A stretch of DNA of 45,513 nt from Chloroflexota bacterium (GTDB lineage: Bacteria > Chloroflexota > Limnocylindria > Limnocylindrales > CSP1-4). Below the pieces are notes generated by a model. That model was not told where the DNA came from. It worked only from the letters and a program-made list of their open reading frames with translations, and did no database searches. Where the stretch lies: positions 1 through 45,513 of the forward strand of contig JACPOU010000028.1 in NCBI GenBank assembly GCA_016191345.1, read 5' to 3'. The position numbers and the translations under genes are program-made. The first letter of the stretch is position 1; each line of letters starts with the position of its first letter. This document shows positions 24,432 through 32,465 of this stretch, piece by piece.

Positions 24432-25412
24432 CTAGGTCAGGTCCGCGAGCGCGGCGGTGTCGCCGGGGTCCAGCGGCCGTTCGCCAGTCAACTCGCGCAG
24501 CCGGTTGATGCGGTCGACGATGGCGGGATGGGTCGCGAACATCGAGCTCGAGCGGTCCTCGAACTTCTTGATCGGGTTGGTGAAGTAGAGGTGCTGGGTC
24601 GCCCGGTTGGCGACCTCGAGGACCTCCTTGTCGGTCGCGATCTTGGCGAGCGCCCGCTCGAGGCCGGCCGGGTTGCGCGTGAGCTCCACGGACGAGGCGT
24701 CGGCGAGGTACTCGCGCTGGCGGCTGACCGCGAGCTGGACGAGGCGCGCCGCGATCGGGGCGAGCACCGCGAGGACGATGGCGAGGACCATCATGATCGC
24801 CTGGAGTCCTCCGCCGCCCCCGTCACGGTCGCGGGACGACCGCCGGCCACCGCCCCAGAAGGTGAAGCGGAGGAAGAAGTCGGAGAGGAGGGCGATCGAG
24901 CCGACCATCACCCCGACGAGCAGCGAGAACCGGATGTCGAGGTTCCGGACGTGCGACAGCTCGTGGCCGATGACGCCCTGGAGCTCCTCGCGGTCCAGCT
25001 TCTGGAGCAGGCCCGTCGTGATCGCGATCGAGGCGTGCTTCGGGTCGCGGCCCGTCGCGAACGCGTTCGGGGCGGTGTCGTCGATGACGTAGACGCGCGG
25101 CATCGGCACGTTCGCCGCGATCGTCATCTCCCGGACGACGTTCATGAGCTGGGGCGCGGCGGTCTCGTCGACCTCCTTCGCGCCGGACGCGGCAAGCACC
25201 AGCTTGTCGCCCCCGAAATAGCTGCCGACCGAGGCGAGGAAGCCGATGACGACCGCGAAGATCGTCGTGCCGGCCGCGCCGGCGGCATCGCCGGTCAGCG
25301 CGTAGCCGATCGCAAAGCCGAGGCCGCCCAGCAGGACCACCACCACCAGCGCGAGGAGCACGGAGTTCCGGCGATTGGCGGACTGCTGGGCATAGAACGT
25401 CGATGCAGCCAT
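24432..25412 (-). CDS. htpX: HtpX-type M48 membrane zinc metalloprotease
   Basis: HtpX is an inner-membrane protease active in quality control of membrane proteins. The 326-residue protein has two N-terminal helices (about 18-36 and 42-62) and the zinc motif HELSH near residue 149. Two further helices (about 160-180 and 207-228) follow, the second after a Gly-rich loop. The downstream RQREYLADASSVELTRNP supplies the third zinc ligand Glu. The C-terminal FATHPAIVDRINRLREL is typical. ATG 25412. It lies 46 bases after lemA on the same strand; lemA next to an M48 protease gene is a recurrent arrangement. Confidence 0.93.
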   Translation of the reverse strand: MAASTFYAQQSANRRNSVLLALVVVVLLGGLGFAIGYALTGDAAGAAGTTIFAVVIGFLASVGSYFGGDKLVLAASGAKEVDETAAPQLMNVVREMTIAANVPMPRVYVIDDTAPNAFATGRDPKHASIAITTGLLQKLDREELQGVIGHELSHVRNLDIRFSLLVGVMVGSIALLSDFFLRFTFWGGGRRSSRDRDGGGGGLQAIMMVLAIVLAVLAPIAARLVQLAVSRQREYLADASSVELTRNPAGLERALAKIATDKEVLEVANRATQHLYFTNPIKKFEDRSSSMFATHPAIVDRINRLRELTGERPLDPGDTAALADLT

Positions 25413-25458
25413 GGGTGCCCCTGGGACCGTGCGCCGACCGGGTGGCCGGCTGCGGCGA

Positions 25459-26022
25459 TCAGCTCAGGCTGAGGTCCACCTTCGGGACTTCGGCGGCTTC
25501 CGGTTCCGCATCGAAGAAGTCGCGCTTCAGGAAGCCGAACATGCCCGCAAGGAGGACGTTCGGGAACGTCTGGATGCCATTGTTGTAGTCGAGGACCGTC
25601 GCGTTGTAGTTCTGGCGGCTGAACGAGATCTGGTTCTCCGTCGTGGTCAGCTGCTCCTGGAGATTCAGAACGTTCTGGTTCGCCTTGAGCTCCGGGTAGT
25701 TCTCGACCACGGAGAACAGCGAGCGAAGCGTGGACGTCAGCATGTTCTCGGCCTGGGCCTGGGCCGCAACGCCCTGGGCGCCGGCGGCAACGGCGTTGGC
25801 TCGGGCCTGCGTGACCTCGGTCAGGACCTTCTGCTCGAAGCCCATGTAGCCCTTGACAGCTTCCACGAGGTTCGGGATCAGATCGTGGCGGCGCTTGAGC
25901 TGCACCTCGATCTGGGCGAGTGCCTCGTCGACCCGGTTGCGCTTGCCAATGAGACCGTTGTAGATCCCGATGACAAACAGTGCCAGGACGACCAGCACCG
26001 CGATGATGACGACCCATTGCAT
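25459..26022 (-). CDS. lemA: LemA family protein
   Basis: LemA proteins are membrane-anchored helical proteins of unclear function. The 187-residue product has one N-terminal transmembrane helix (about 3-21) and the conserved block NRVDEALAQIEVQLKRRHDLIPNL, here cited by its key residues around 30-52. The FSVVENYPELKANQNVLNLQ region and YNATVLDYNNGIQTFPNV then follow. I chose ATG 26022 with GGGGAG 10 bases upstream; a start 8 codons earlier lacks this site. A TAGACT box (26094-26099) gives a leader of about 70 bases. Likely cotranscribed with htpX. Confidence 0.93.
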   Translation of the reverse strand: MQWVVIIAVLVVLALFVIGIYNGLIGKRNRVDEALAQIEVQLKRRHDLIPNLVEAVKGYMGFEQKVLTEVTQARANAVAAGAQGVAAQAQAENMLTSTLRSLFSVVENYPELKANQNVLNLQEQLTTTENQISFSRQNYNATVLDYNNGIQTFPNVLLAGMFGFLKRDFFDAEPEAAEVPKVDLSLS

Positions 26023-26093
26023 GTGTTGGCGTCTCCCCTGAGGCACCTCGACGGTTCGGGCGGTTGGCCCGGTGACCTCGACGCGTGCGCCTC

Positions 26094-26099
26094 AGTCTA
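26094..26099 (-). promoter_or_regulatory. -10 box for lemA-htpX
   Basis: TAGACT on the minus strand, identical to the rpsF and tRNA-Val boxes, about 71 bases before the lemA ATG. Confidence 0.4.
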
Positions 26100-26177
26100 G
26101 CAGGGCCCTCCGGGGCGCCGGCGTGCCCGTTCCGGCTCACCCGCCCCGCGACGGCCGCCCAGGACGGGCCAGGTGCG

Positions 26178-26254
<77 letters not shown>

Positions 26255-26735
26255 GGGCCAGTCTAGAACGGCAGCCGGCGCGCGGCTCCCACGGCGGAGG
26301 GGCCTGCGACGCCTTGGTCGCGTGCCACCGCCGGATGTCGTGCCATGGCGACAACCCAGCGCCGAATCTCCGGTCAGAGGCCAATGTGTCGTCCAGGAAC
26401 GGCAGCTCGACGTCCCCGGAGGCTTCTCGACGGGCAATTGCGGGCACGGATCGGCTGGTGGGCCCGTGCGGACGTCCGGTTGTCGTCCTGGGGCGACACG
26501 CGGCGCCAACGAGCGCGGCGGTGCACGGGAGATGGCCGGCGACGCGCGCGCCGGGCCGAGCACGGCCGGCAGCGAGCGCACGCAGGCGACAACGCAAGGA
26601 GTCCTGATGGATCGGCAGGCGCTCAGGGGGCTCAGCGCAAGGCGGAGCGGAGCACCGGGTCGAGCGGGCTCAAACGCCCGTGAGCGAGGAGCGTACGCGA
26701 CAACGCGGCGATGGGCCCGCATGAGCGACGGGGAG
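26255..26735. other. 480-base spacer inside the tRNA cluster, no clear gene
   Basis: The first bases hold the tRNA-Val promoter-like box (TAGACT at 26260-26265, minus strand). I see no tRNA, no known RNA fold and no frame with convincing protein composition. One plus-strand ATG (26607) has AAGGAG before it, but the frame runs antisense through tRNA-Leu(GAG). Confidence 0.5.
26260..26265 (-). promoter_or_regulatory. -10 box adjacent to tRNA-Val
   Basis: TAGACT on the minus strand lies 5 bases from the mature 5' end of tRNA-Val, so the primary transcript may start at or within the first bases of the tRNA. Confidence 0.4.
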
Positions 26736-26820
26736 TGGTGCCCAGGCCGGGACTTGAACCCGGATGAGTTGCCTCATACGCCCCTCAAACGTACGCGTAT
26801 ACCAATTCCGCCACCTGGGC
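26736..26820 (-). tRNA. tRNA-Leu (anticodon GAG), CCA encoded
   Basis: Class II tRNA with acceptor GCCCAGG/CCTGGGC, anticodon loop UUGAGGG (GAG) on a TACGT/GCGTA stem, long variable arm, T-loop GGTTCAAGTCC, discriminator A and an encoded CCA at 26736-26738. Confidence 0.95.
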
Positions 26821-26870
26821 AACAGGTGTCTCGCCGAGCGCCGATGGACTGTCGAGGGTTTCGAGGTGGT

Positions 26871-26956
26871 TGGTACCGAGGAAGGGATTTGAACCCTTAC
26901 GCCCTTGCGGACACTAGCTCCTGAAGCTAGCGCGTCTGCCGTTCCGCCACCTCGGC
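26871..26956 (-). tRNA. tRNA-Leu (anticodon CAG), CCA encoded
   Basis: Class II tRNA with acceptor GCCGAGG/CCTCGGU, anticodon loop UUCAGGA (CAG) on a CTAGC/GCTAG stem, long variable arm, T-loop GGTTCAAATCC, discriminator A and an encoded CCA at 26871-26873. Its 5' half is nearly identical to tRNA-Leu(UAA). Confidence 0.96.
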
Positions 26957-26984
26957 GCGGATCCATCGGGCCGGTCAGAAGTGC

Positions 26985-28730
26985 TCACCGGCCGTCGGCG
27001 AGGCGCCATGTTAGCACATCCCAAAACCGGTCCCCGGGGCCCCCGATGGGCCTCGGATCGGGTCCGCTGAGCGTGTCGCGGACCACGACGACCTCGTCCC
27101 GGAACGCGATCGGGAGCATGTACACGCCCGCCGCGAGCTGCCTCTGGAGCGCGACGTAGGCAGCCTTGCGAGCCTCGTCCGTGCCCGGTGCCCGGGCGGC
27201 GACGAGGAGGGCGTCGAGCGCCGAGTTCTGGACGCCCGAGAAGTTCGACCCGCTCGTCGTGGTCTGGGTGGACGCGAGGATCGGGTACAGGTCCGGGTCG
27301 AGGCCGATGTTCGTCCCCACGACCGCGGCCCCGAAGTCGCCGCTCCCGAGGCGGTCGCCGAGGAGCTCGGCGCCGGAGAGCGGCGTCTGGGTGACGGTCA
27401 GGCCGATCGCCCGCCAGGCGTCGGCGATCGCGGCGGCCACCGCGAACGCCGCGGGATTGGCCGTCTCCTCGGGCGACAGCAGCTCGATCGTCAGCGGCGC
27501 CGTCGCGCCCTTCGGGATCCAGCCGCCGCCCTGGGCCTCCTTCCAGCCCGCCGCCGTGAGCGCGGCGCGGGCCGCGGCCGGGTCGAAGGCCACGACGGGA
27601 CTGGACGTCGCATCGAACGCCCAGCTCGTCGGCGGGATCACCGTGTCGGCGCGGGTCGCCTGGCGGGCCAGCACGTTCGCGACGATCGCATCCCGGTCGA
27701 TCGCCTCGAGGAGGGCCCTGCGGACCGCGGCATCGCGGAACTCCGGGTGGTTGATCCGCAGGTTGAGGGTCACGCCGAGGAGCGTGGTGGTCGGATAGCG
27801 GAGGAGGCGTGAGCCCGCCGTCTGGCCAAGGACGGCCGCATCGGCCGGGGCAAGTCCGGACGCGCCGTCCACCGCGCCCGAGCTGTAGGCGGCCATCAGG
27901 CCGGCCGCATCCGGGAAGAACCGCAGCTCGATTCCCTCGAGGTACGGCAACGGTGCACCGCCCGGTGCCGAGGGCTCGGCCGTCGCGAGCGAATCCGTCG
28001 GCGCCGGCGTGCCGCTGCCTGGGCCACCCGCGCCCGGATCGACCGCCTCGGGCACCGCGGGGAGCAGCAGCGCGCGCGCGTCATCGATCGTCGACACGCG
28101 GAACGCCCCCGAACCGACCGGTTGCCGGCCGAATGCATCAGTGGCGAGGTCGGCGGGCGGGACGGCGCCGAGCAGGTGGGCCGGCGCGATCGGCTGGGTC
28201 GCGGCCTGGAGGAAGCCGCCGAGTGGGGTCGCGAGCCGGAACACGACGGTCGCGTCGTCCGGCGCGGAGGCGGTGACCTCGCGCCACGAGGACGCCCCCG
28301 GGCCCGTGTACTCCGGGTCGCTCAACGCCCCGATCGTGAAGATGACGTCGGCGGACGTGATCGGCTGGCCGTCCTGCCAGGCCATCCCGCGGCGCAGGTA
28401 GAACGTCCAGGTGGATCCCGTCGCATCCACCTCCCAGCGCTCCGCGAGGTCGCCGACGAGGGTGTCGCCGGGCCCCAGCCGGACGAGCCCGCGGAACACG
28501 AGGGCGACGATCTCCCGCTCCGCCGGCGTCCGGGCGCTGAACGGGCTCGCGAGGCTCGCCGAACCGAGGACGCCCTCGACGTAGGGGCGCGGCGGCGGCA
28601 GGCTCGGGGCGGGCGACGAACCGGGCCCGCCGGGTCCATCGGGCACCAGCGACGGGGCGATGACCAGGCCGGTCAGCACCAGGAGGAGCAGGGAGAGGAC
28701 GCCGAGGATGCCTCGATCGCGGATCGTCAT
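26985..28730 (-). CDS. Family 5 (peptide-type) ABC transporter solute-binding protein
   Basis: SBP_bac_5 proteins bind oligopeptides or related solutes outside the membrane for an ABC importer. The 581-residue protein has an N-terminal hydrophobic segment (about 8-28) and a Pro/Ser linker. Characteristic blocks are LVGDLAERWEVDATGSTWTF, LRRGMAWQDGQPITSADVIFT and PVGSGAFRV. The later RRALLEAIDRDAIVANVL is the SBP-type block. There is no Cys after the hydrophobic segment, so it is not a lipoprotein and is either secreted or anchored by the uncleaved helix. No permease or ATPase gene is adjacent. It lies between tRNA-Leu(CAG) and secG on the same strand. Confidence 0.88.
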   Translation of the reverse strand: MTIRDRGILGVLSLLLLVLTGLVIAPSLVPDGPGGPGSSPAPSLPPPRPYVEGVLGSASLASPFSARTPAEREIVALVFRGLVRLGPGDTLVGDLAERWEVDATGSTWTFYLRRGMAWQDGQPITSADVIFTIGALSDPEYTGPGASSWREVTASAPDDATVVFRLATPLGGFLQAATQPIAPAHLLGAVPPADLATDAFGRQPVGSGAFRVSTIDDARALLLPAVPEAVDPGAGGPGSGTPAPTDSLATAEPSAPGGAPLPYLEGIELRFFPDAAGLMAAYSSGAVDGASGLAPADAAVLGQTAGSRLLRYPTTTLLGVTLNLRINHPEFRDAAVRRALLEAIDRDAIVANVLARQATRADTVIPPTSWAFDATSSPVVAFDPAAARAALTAAGWKEAQGGGWIPKGATAPLTIELLSPEETANPAAFAVAAAIADAWRAIGLTVTQTPLSGAELLGDRLGSGDFGAAVVGTNIGLDPDLYPILASTQTTTSGSNFSGVQNSALDALLVAARAPGTDEARKAAYVALQRQLAAGVYMLPIAFRDEVVVVRDTLSGPDPRPIGGPGDRFWDVLTWRLADGR

Positions 28731-28766
28731 CGCGATGGCCGCACCGTCATGGACGGCAACGACGGC

Positions 28767-28997
28767 TCAGGCAGACGTCTTGTCGATGAGGTACGACGCC
28801 ATCGAGAAGAGCACGAACAGCACGATCAGCGCGACCGTGAACTGCCAGAGGCGCCGCTCGATCCCCCGGCGGCTGCGGTAGACCGATGAATCGCCGCCGA
28901 AGGCCCCCGACAGGCCGGCTCCTCGCGCCTGCAGCAGGACCGAGAGCACGAGCGCGACGGAGACGATGAGCTGGCCCGCGGCCAGGACGGGATTCAC
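28767..28997 (-). CDS. secG: Protein-export membrane protein SecG
   Basis: SecG is the small accessory subunit of the SecYEG translocon. The 76-residue protein has two helices (about 5-22 and 49-69) separated by the conserved loop LLQARGAGLSGAFGG. I chose GTG 28997 because a full AGGAGGT ribosome site lies 7 bases upstream; the open frame extends 25 codons further without one. A TACGAT box (29028-29033) gives a leader of about 25-30 bases. SecG near glycolysis genes is a common order. Confidence 0.93.
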   Translation of the reverse strand: MNPVLAAGQLIVSVALVLSVLLQARGAGLSGAFGGDSSVYRSRRGIERRLWQFTVALIVLFVLFSMASYLIDKTSA

Positions 28998-29027
28998 GGC
29001 TGCAACCTCCTGGGATGACGGCGACGG

Positions 29028-29033
29028 ATCGTA
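29028..29033 (-). promoter_or_regulatory. Possible -10 box for secG
   Basis: TACGAT on the minus strand, 31 bases before the GTG start, in the 154-base gap after gpmI. Confidence 0.35.
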
Positions 29034-29080
29034 GCACAGGGTCGGTTCCGGCCGGCCGCGCCGCCCCGCCACGGCGCCTC

Positions 29081-29126
29081 CGCGCTGCCCCGGCGACGCC
29101 GGCCGCGCTGCCCCGGCGACGCCGGC
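29081..29126. repeat. 23-bp tandem duplication in the gpmI-secG spacer
   Basis: Two identical adjacent copies (29081-29103 and 29104-29126) beginning cgcgctgccccggcgacg. The spacer contains no gene. Confidence 0.85.
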
Positions 29127-29151
29127 CGCGCCCGTCCGCTGCGCCGGACGC

Positions 29152-30702
29152 CTACGGTTCGAGGAGCGACCGCCCGGTCACGCCGGGCCACGGCTCCATG
29201 CCGGCCAGCTCGAGCAGGGTCGGGGCGACGTCCGCGAGCACGCCGTCGCGGAGCCTCCGTCCTCGCGCCGATCCGCCCAGGAGCAGGAACGGGACGGGGT
29301 TCAGGGAATGCGCCGTCACCGCGGCGCCGGACGCATCGCGGAGCTCGTCCGCGTTGCCGTGGTCGGCGGTGATCGCGAGGAGCGAGCCCGGCACTGCCTC
29401 GATCGCAGCCACGATCCGCCCGAGGCACGCGTCGATGACCTCGAGCGCCCGGATCGTGGCGTCCCAGACACCGGTGTGGCCGACCATGTCCGGGTTCGCG
29501 AAGTTGGCCACGATCCAGTCATACCGGCCCCCGCCGATCGCCTCGACGATGACGTCCGTCACCCCGACCGCGCTCATCGCCGGCTGCAGGTCGTAGGTGG
29601 CGACCCGTGGGCTCGGGACGAGACGCCGCTCCTCGCCCGGGAAGGCGGCCTCGCGGCCGCCGTTGAAGAAGTACGTCACGTGGGCGTACTTCTCCGTCTC
29701 CGCGACGTGGAGCTGGGTCATGCCCGACTCGGCGATCGCCTGGGCCAGGGATCGGGCCTCCTCGGGCGGGAACGCCACGGTGACCGGCAACCCCGCCTCG
29801 TACGCGGTCATCGTCACGACGTGGAGCGCGGCGGGCGCCGGCTTGCCCCCGGGGCCCGCGCGGTCGAAGCCCGCGAACTCGGGGTCCGCCAGGGCGTGCG
29901 TCAGCTGCCGCGCCCGATCGGCCCGGAAGTTGACGTGGACGATGCCCTCGCCGTCGCGCAGCCCGCCGTCGACCCCGTCGATCGTGGTCGGCAGCACGAA
30001 CTCGTCGTTCTCGCCACGGGCGTAGGCGGCATCGATGGCGGCCGTCGCGCTCGCCGCCCGCTCCCCTGCCCCGTGGACGATGGTGTCATAGCCGCGCTCG
30101 ACACGGTCCCAGCGGCCGTCACGGTCCATCGCGTAGTAGCGCCCGCCGACGCTCGCGAGCCGAGCGTCGGGATGCGCGGCCGCGAGCCGGAGCTCCAGGT
30201 CGCCGACGAACTCGAGCGCCGAGCGCGGCGGCGTGTCGCGCCCGTCGAGCAGCGCGTGGATGCGGACGGCGCCCACGCCCCGCCGGCGCGCGAGCTCGAC
30301 CAGGGCCACGAGGTGGCGATCGTTGGCATGAACGCCGCCGGGCCCGATGAGGCCGACGATCGAGAGGCGGCCGGTGGTGGCCACCGCCCGGTCGCACGCC
30401 TCGACGAGGGCGGGGTTGTCGTAGAACGTCCCGTCGGCGATCGCGGCATCGATCCGGGGCAGGTCCTGGAGGACCGGCCGGCCCGCGCCGAGGTTCAGGT
30501 GGCCGACCTCGGAATTGCCCATCTGACCGGCGGGCAGACCAACGGCCTCGCCCGAGGCCTGGAGGGTCGCGTGGGGCCAGTCACGGAGAAGCCCGCGCCA
30601 GACGGGCATCGCCGCGGCCCGGATCGCGTCCGCTGCGGGATCGCGGCCGATGCCGAAGCCGTCGAGGACGACGAGGACGATGGGTCGCGGACGCGCCCCC
30701 AT
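29152..30702 (-). CDS. gpmI: 2,3-bisphosphoglycerate-independent phosphoglycerate mutase
   Basis: GpmI interconverts 3- and 2-phosphoglycerate using two metal ions and a phosphoserine intermediate. The 516-residue protein has metal ligand D14 in VVLDGFGIG, the nucleophile S64 in GQMGNSEVGH and HALLDGRDTPP. DHGNADELRD near residue 455 holds further metal ligands. The ATG at 30702 shares a base with the tpiA stop (TGATG), so tpiA-gpmI are coupled glycolytic genes. Confidence 0.97.
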   Translation of the reverse strand: MGARPRPIVLVVLDGFGIGRDPAADAIRAAAMPVWRGLLRDWPHATLQASGEAVGLPAGQMGNSEVGHLNLGAGRPVLQDLPRIDAAIADGTFYDNPALVEACDRAVATTGRLSIVGLIGPGGVHANDRHLVALVELARRRGVGAVRIHALLDGRDTPPRSALEFVGDLELRLAAAHPDARLASVGGRYYAMDRDGRWDRVERGYDTIVHGAGERAASATAAIDAAYARGENDEFVLPTTIDGVDGGLRDGEGIVHVNFRADRARQLTHALADPEFAGFDRAGPGGKPAPAALHVVTMTAYEAGLPVTVAFPPEEARSLAQAIAESGMTQLHVAETEKYAHVTYFFNGGREAAFPGEERRLVPSPRVATYDLQPAMSAVGVTDVIVEAIGGGRYDWIVANFANPDMVGHTGVWDATIRALEVIDACLGRIVAAIEAVPGSLLAITADHGNADELRDASGAAVTAHSLNPVPFLLLGGSARGRRLRDGVLADVAPTLLELAGMEPWPGVTGRSLLEP

Positions 30703-31568
30703 CAGCCCATGGCCGGCGCGTCGCCGGCGAGCGTTCCGTCGAGCCCTGCCCGGGCGGCCGCCGTCATCCCCGCCCGGGCGACGATGCCCGCCATCTCGTC
30801 CGGCTTCAGCGACGCGCCGCCGACCAGCGCGCCGTCGATGGACGGCTCGGCGAGGAACTCATCGATGCTGGCCGAGGTCACGCTGCCGCCATAGAGGACC
30901 GGGACGTCCTCGCCTCCGCCCGGCATCCCGAGCGCGATCAGGGTCCGGCGGATCGCGCCGGCCATCGCCGCGGCGTCCGCGCCTCGGGCCGTCCGCCCGG
31001 TCCCGATCGCCCATACCGGCTCGTACGCGATCGTGAGCCACGGCACGGCGCCCGCGCCGGTTCCGTCAAGGCCCAGCGCCCCGAGGTCCGCTCCGCCGAG
31101 GCAGCCGCGGAGCTGGGCATCCACGATGGCCTCCGCGCGGCCCGATTCCCGCTCGTCCAGCTGCTCGCCGACGCACAGGATCGTGCGCAGTCCCGCGGCG
31201 CGGGCGGCCCGCAGCTTGCGGCCGATCAGCTCGTCGGTCTCGCCGGCGTCGCGACGCCGCTCCGAGTGCCCGACGATGACCCACGTCGCGAGGCCATCCA
31301 GCATCGCGGCACTGACCTCGCCCGTGTAGGCCCCCGCCGGCTCGTGGTGGACGTTCTGGGCACCGACCTCAACGCCGAGCCCGTCCGTGGCCGCGACGTC
31401 GCCGTCCCGCAGGGCGTCGCCCACGGCCGCGAGGCAGACGTACGGCGGGCAGATGACGCGGATGACGCCCGGTTCGCGGGTCCTCGACCCGATCGTCCGC
31501 GCGAGCGACCCGGCATCGGCCGGCGTCGTGTTCATCTTCCAGTTCGCAGCAACGATGATTCGGCGCAT
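30702..31568 (-). CDS. tpiA: Triosephosphate isomerase
   Basis: TpiA interconverts dihydroxyacetone phosphate and glyceraldehyde 3-phosphate. The 288-residue protein is longer than the usual 250, partly through a C-terminal Ala-rich tail. The catalytic set is clear: N9 and K11 (NWKMN), H101 (VGHSERR) and E183 (AYEPVWAIGTG). The phosphate-binding YGGSV and ALVGGASL segments follow. A CATGAT hexamer ends 6 bases before the ATG at 31568, so a leaderless transcript is possible. It lies 32 bases after whiA. Confidence 0.97.
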   Translation of the reverse strand: MRRIIVAANWKMNTTPADAGSLARTIGSRTREPGVIRVICPPYVCLAAVGDALRDGDVAATDGLGVEVGAQNVHHEPAGAYTGEVSAAMLDGLATWVIVGHSERRRDAGETDELIGRKLRAARAAGLRTILCVGEQLDERESGRAEAIVDAQLRGCLGGADLGALGLDGTGAGAVPWLTIAYEPVWAIGTGRTARGADAAAMAGAIRRTLIALGMPGGGEDVPVLYGGSVTSASIDEFLAEPSIDGALVGGASLKPDEMAGIVARAGMTAAARAGLDGTLAGDAPAMG

Positions 31569-31600
31569 GTCCGAATCATGCCAGAGGGCGAGCGAGCCGC

Positions 31601-32413
31601 CTACGGTCCGGATGGCACCTCATCGAGGGCCAGTCGCTCCAGACGATCGAGCGCCCGCTGGACCGCGCTGCGGTGGATCGAGAGACGCTCGGCGAGATCC
31701 GTCAGGGTCGCCTCCGGCGTCTCGCGGCGCGCCTCGGCCACGAGGCGGACGACGTACGGCTGCTGGCCGAGCCGGCCGTCGCCGGCGAGCGCCTCGATCG
31801 CGGCGATCTGCCGTCCCGCGGCCGCCACCGAGCGCTGGAGGTTCGCCGATTCGGCGTTCAGCACCCGGTTGAGCTCGCCCCGCAGCGTCCGTGACACCTG
31901 GCGGGCCTCCAGCTCCAGCAACGCCCCGCCGGCCCCGATCCGCCGAAGGAACAGGCCGACGACCTCCGCGCTCTTCCAGGTCACGACCCCGCGACCGCGC
32001 CGGACCCGCCACGAGGCGGGCAGACCGGCGAGGGCGAGCCAGCCGGCGAGGGTCGGCGCCTCGATTGGATCGACCACGAACTCGAGGTGCGTCCGGCCGC
32101 CGGCAATGCTCAGCGATCCGCGGGCGAGGAACCGGCCGCGGAGGTACGCCATCCGGCAATGCTCGGGGCTCGCCGGGAAGTCGAGGAATGCGGGATCAGG
32201 CGGCTCCGAGGCCGAGCCCGCCTCGCCGCTGGGCTTTCGCTCCAGCCGCACCGCGAGCCTCGCCACGACGGGATCGCCGCCGCCCCCGCCGGCACCCAGG
32301 CCCACCAGGCCCAGGCCGAGGCGCTCCGCCGCCCGGTCACAGGCGCGTCCCGGGTCGATCGCCGCGAGCTCGGCGCGGAGCGCCGCGACGAGGTCCCGGT
32401 CGGCGGTCGTCAT
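31601..32413 (-). CDS. whiA: WhiA-family DNA-binding regulator
   Basis: WhiA links a degenerate LAGLIDADG homing-endonuclease fold to a C-terminal helix-turn-helix and affects division or sporulation genes in Gram-positive bacteria. The 270-residue product has the characteristic CRMAYLRGRFLARGSLS segment. NRVLNAESANLQRSVAAAGRQIAAI (about residues 185-209) and an HTH with LTDLAERLSIHRSAVQRALDR near the end follow. I chose ATG 32413; the frame runs back to 32578, but that part overlaps yvcK. It follows yvcK and rapZ, the classic conserved trio. Confidence 0.93.
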   Translation of the reverse strand: MTTADRDLVAALRAELAAIDPGRACDRAAERLGLGLVGLGAGGGGGDPVVARLAVRLERKPSGEAGSASEPPDPAFLDFPASPEHCRMAYLRGRFLARGSLSIAGGRTHLEFVVDPIEAPTLAGWLALAGLPASWRVRRGRGVVTWKSAEVVGLFLRRIGAGGALLELEARQVSRTLRGELNRVLNAESANLQRSVAAAGRQIAAIEALAGDGRLGQQPYVVRLVAEARRETPEATLTDLAERLSIHRSAVQRALDRLERLALDEVPSGP

Positions 32414-32465
32414 CGGCAGGGCGTCAGGGTCTGCTGGCGGCGAGCGGAGATCGGGCGGTCCGCGC

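Noticed and set aside
26607-26924. Possible short plus-strand gene with AAGGAG before ATG 26607
   Set aside because: The frame runs antisense through tRNA-Leu(GAG) and its C-terminal part is the known kind of tRNA-shadow peptide.
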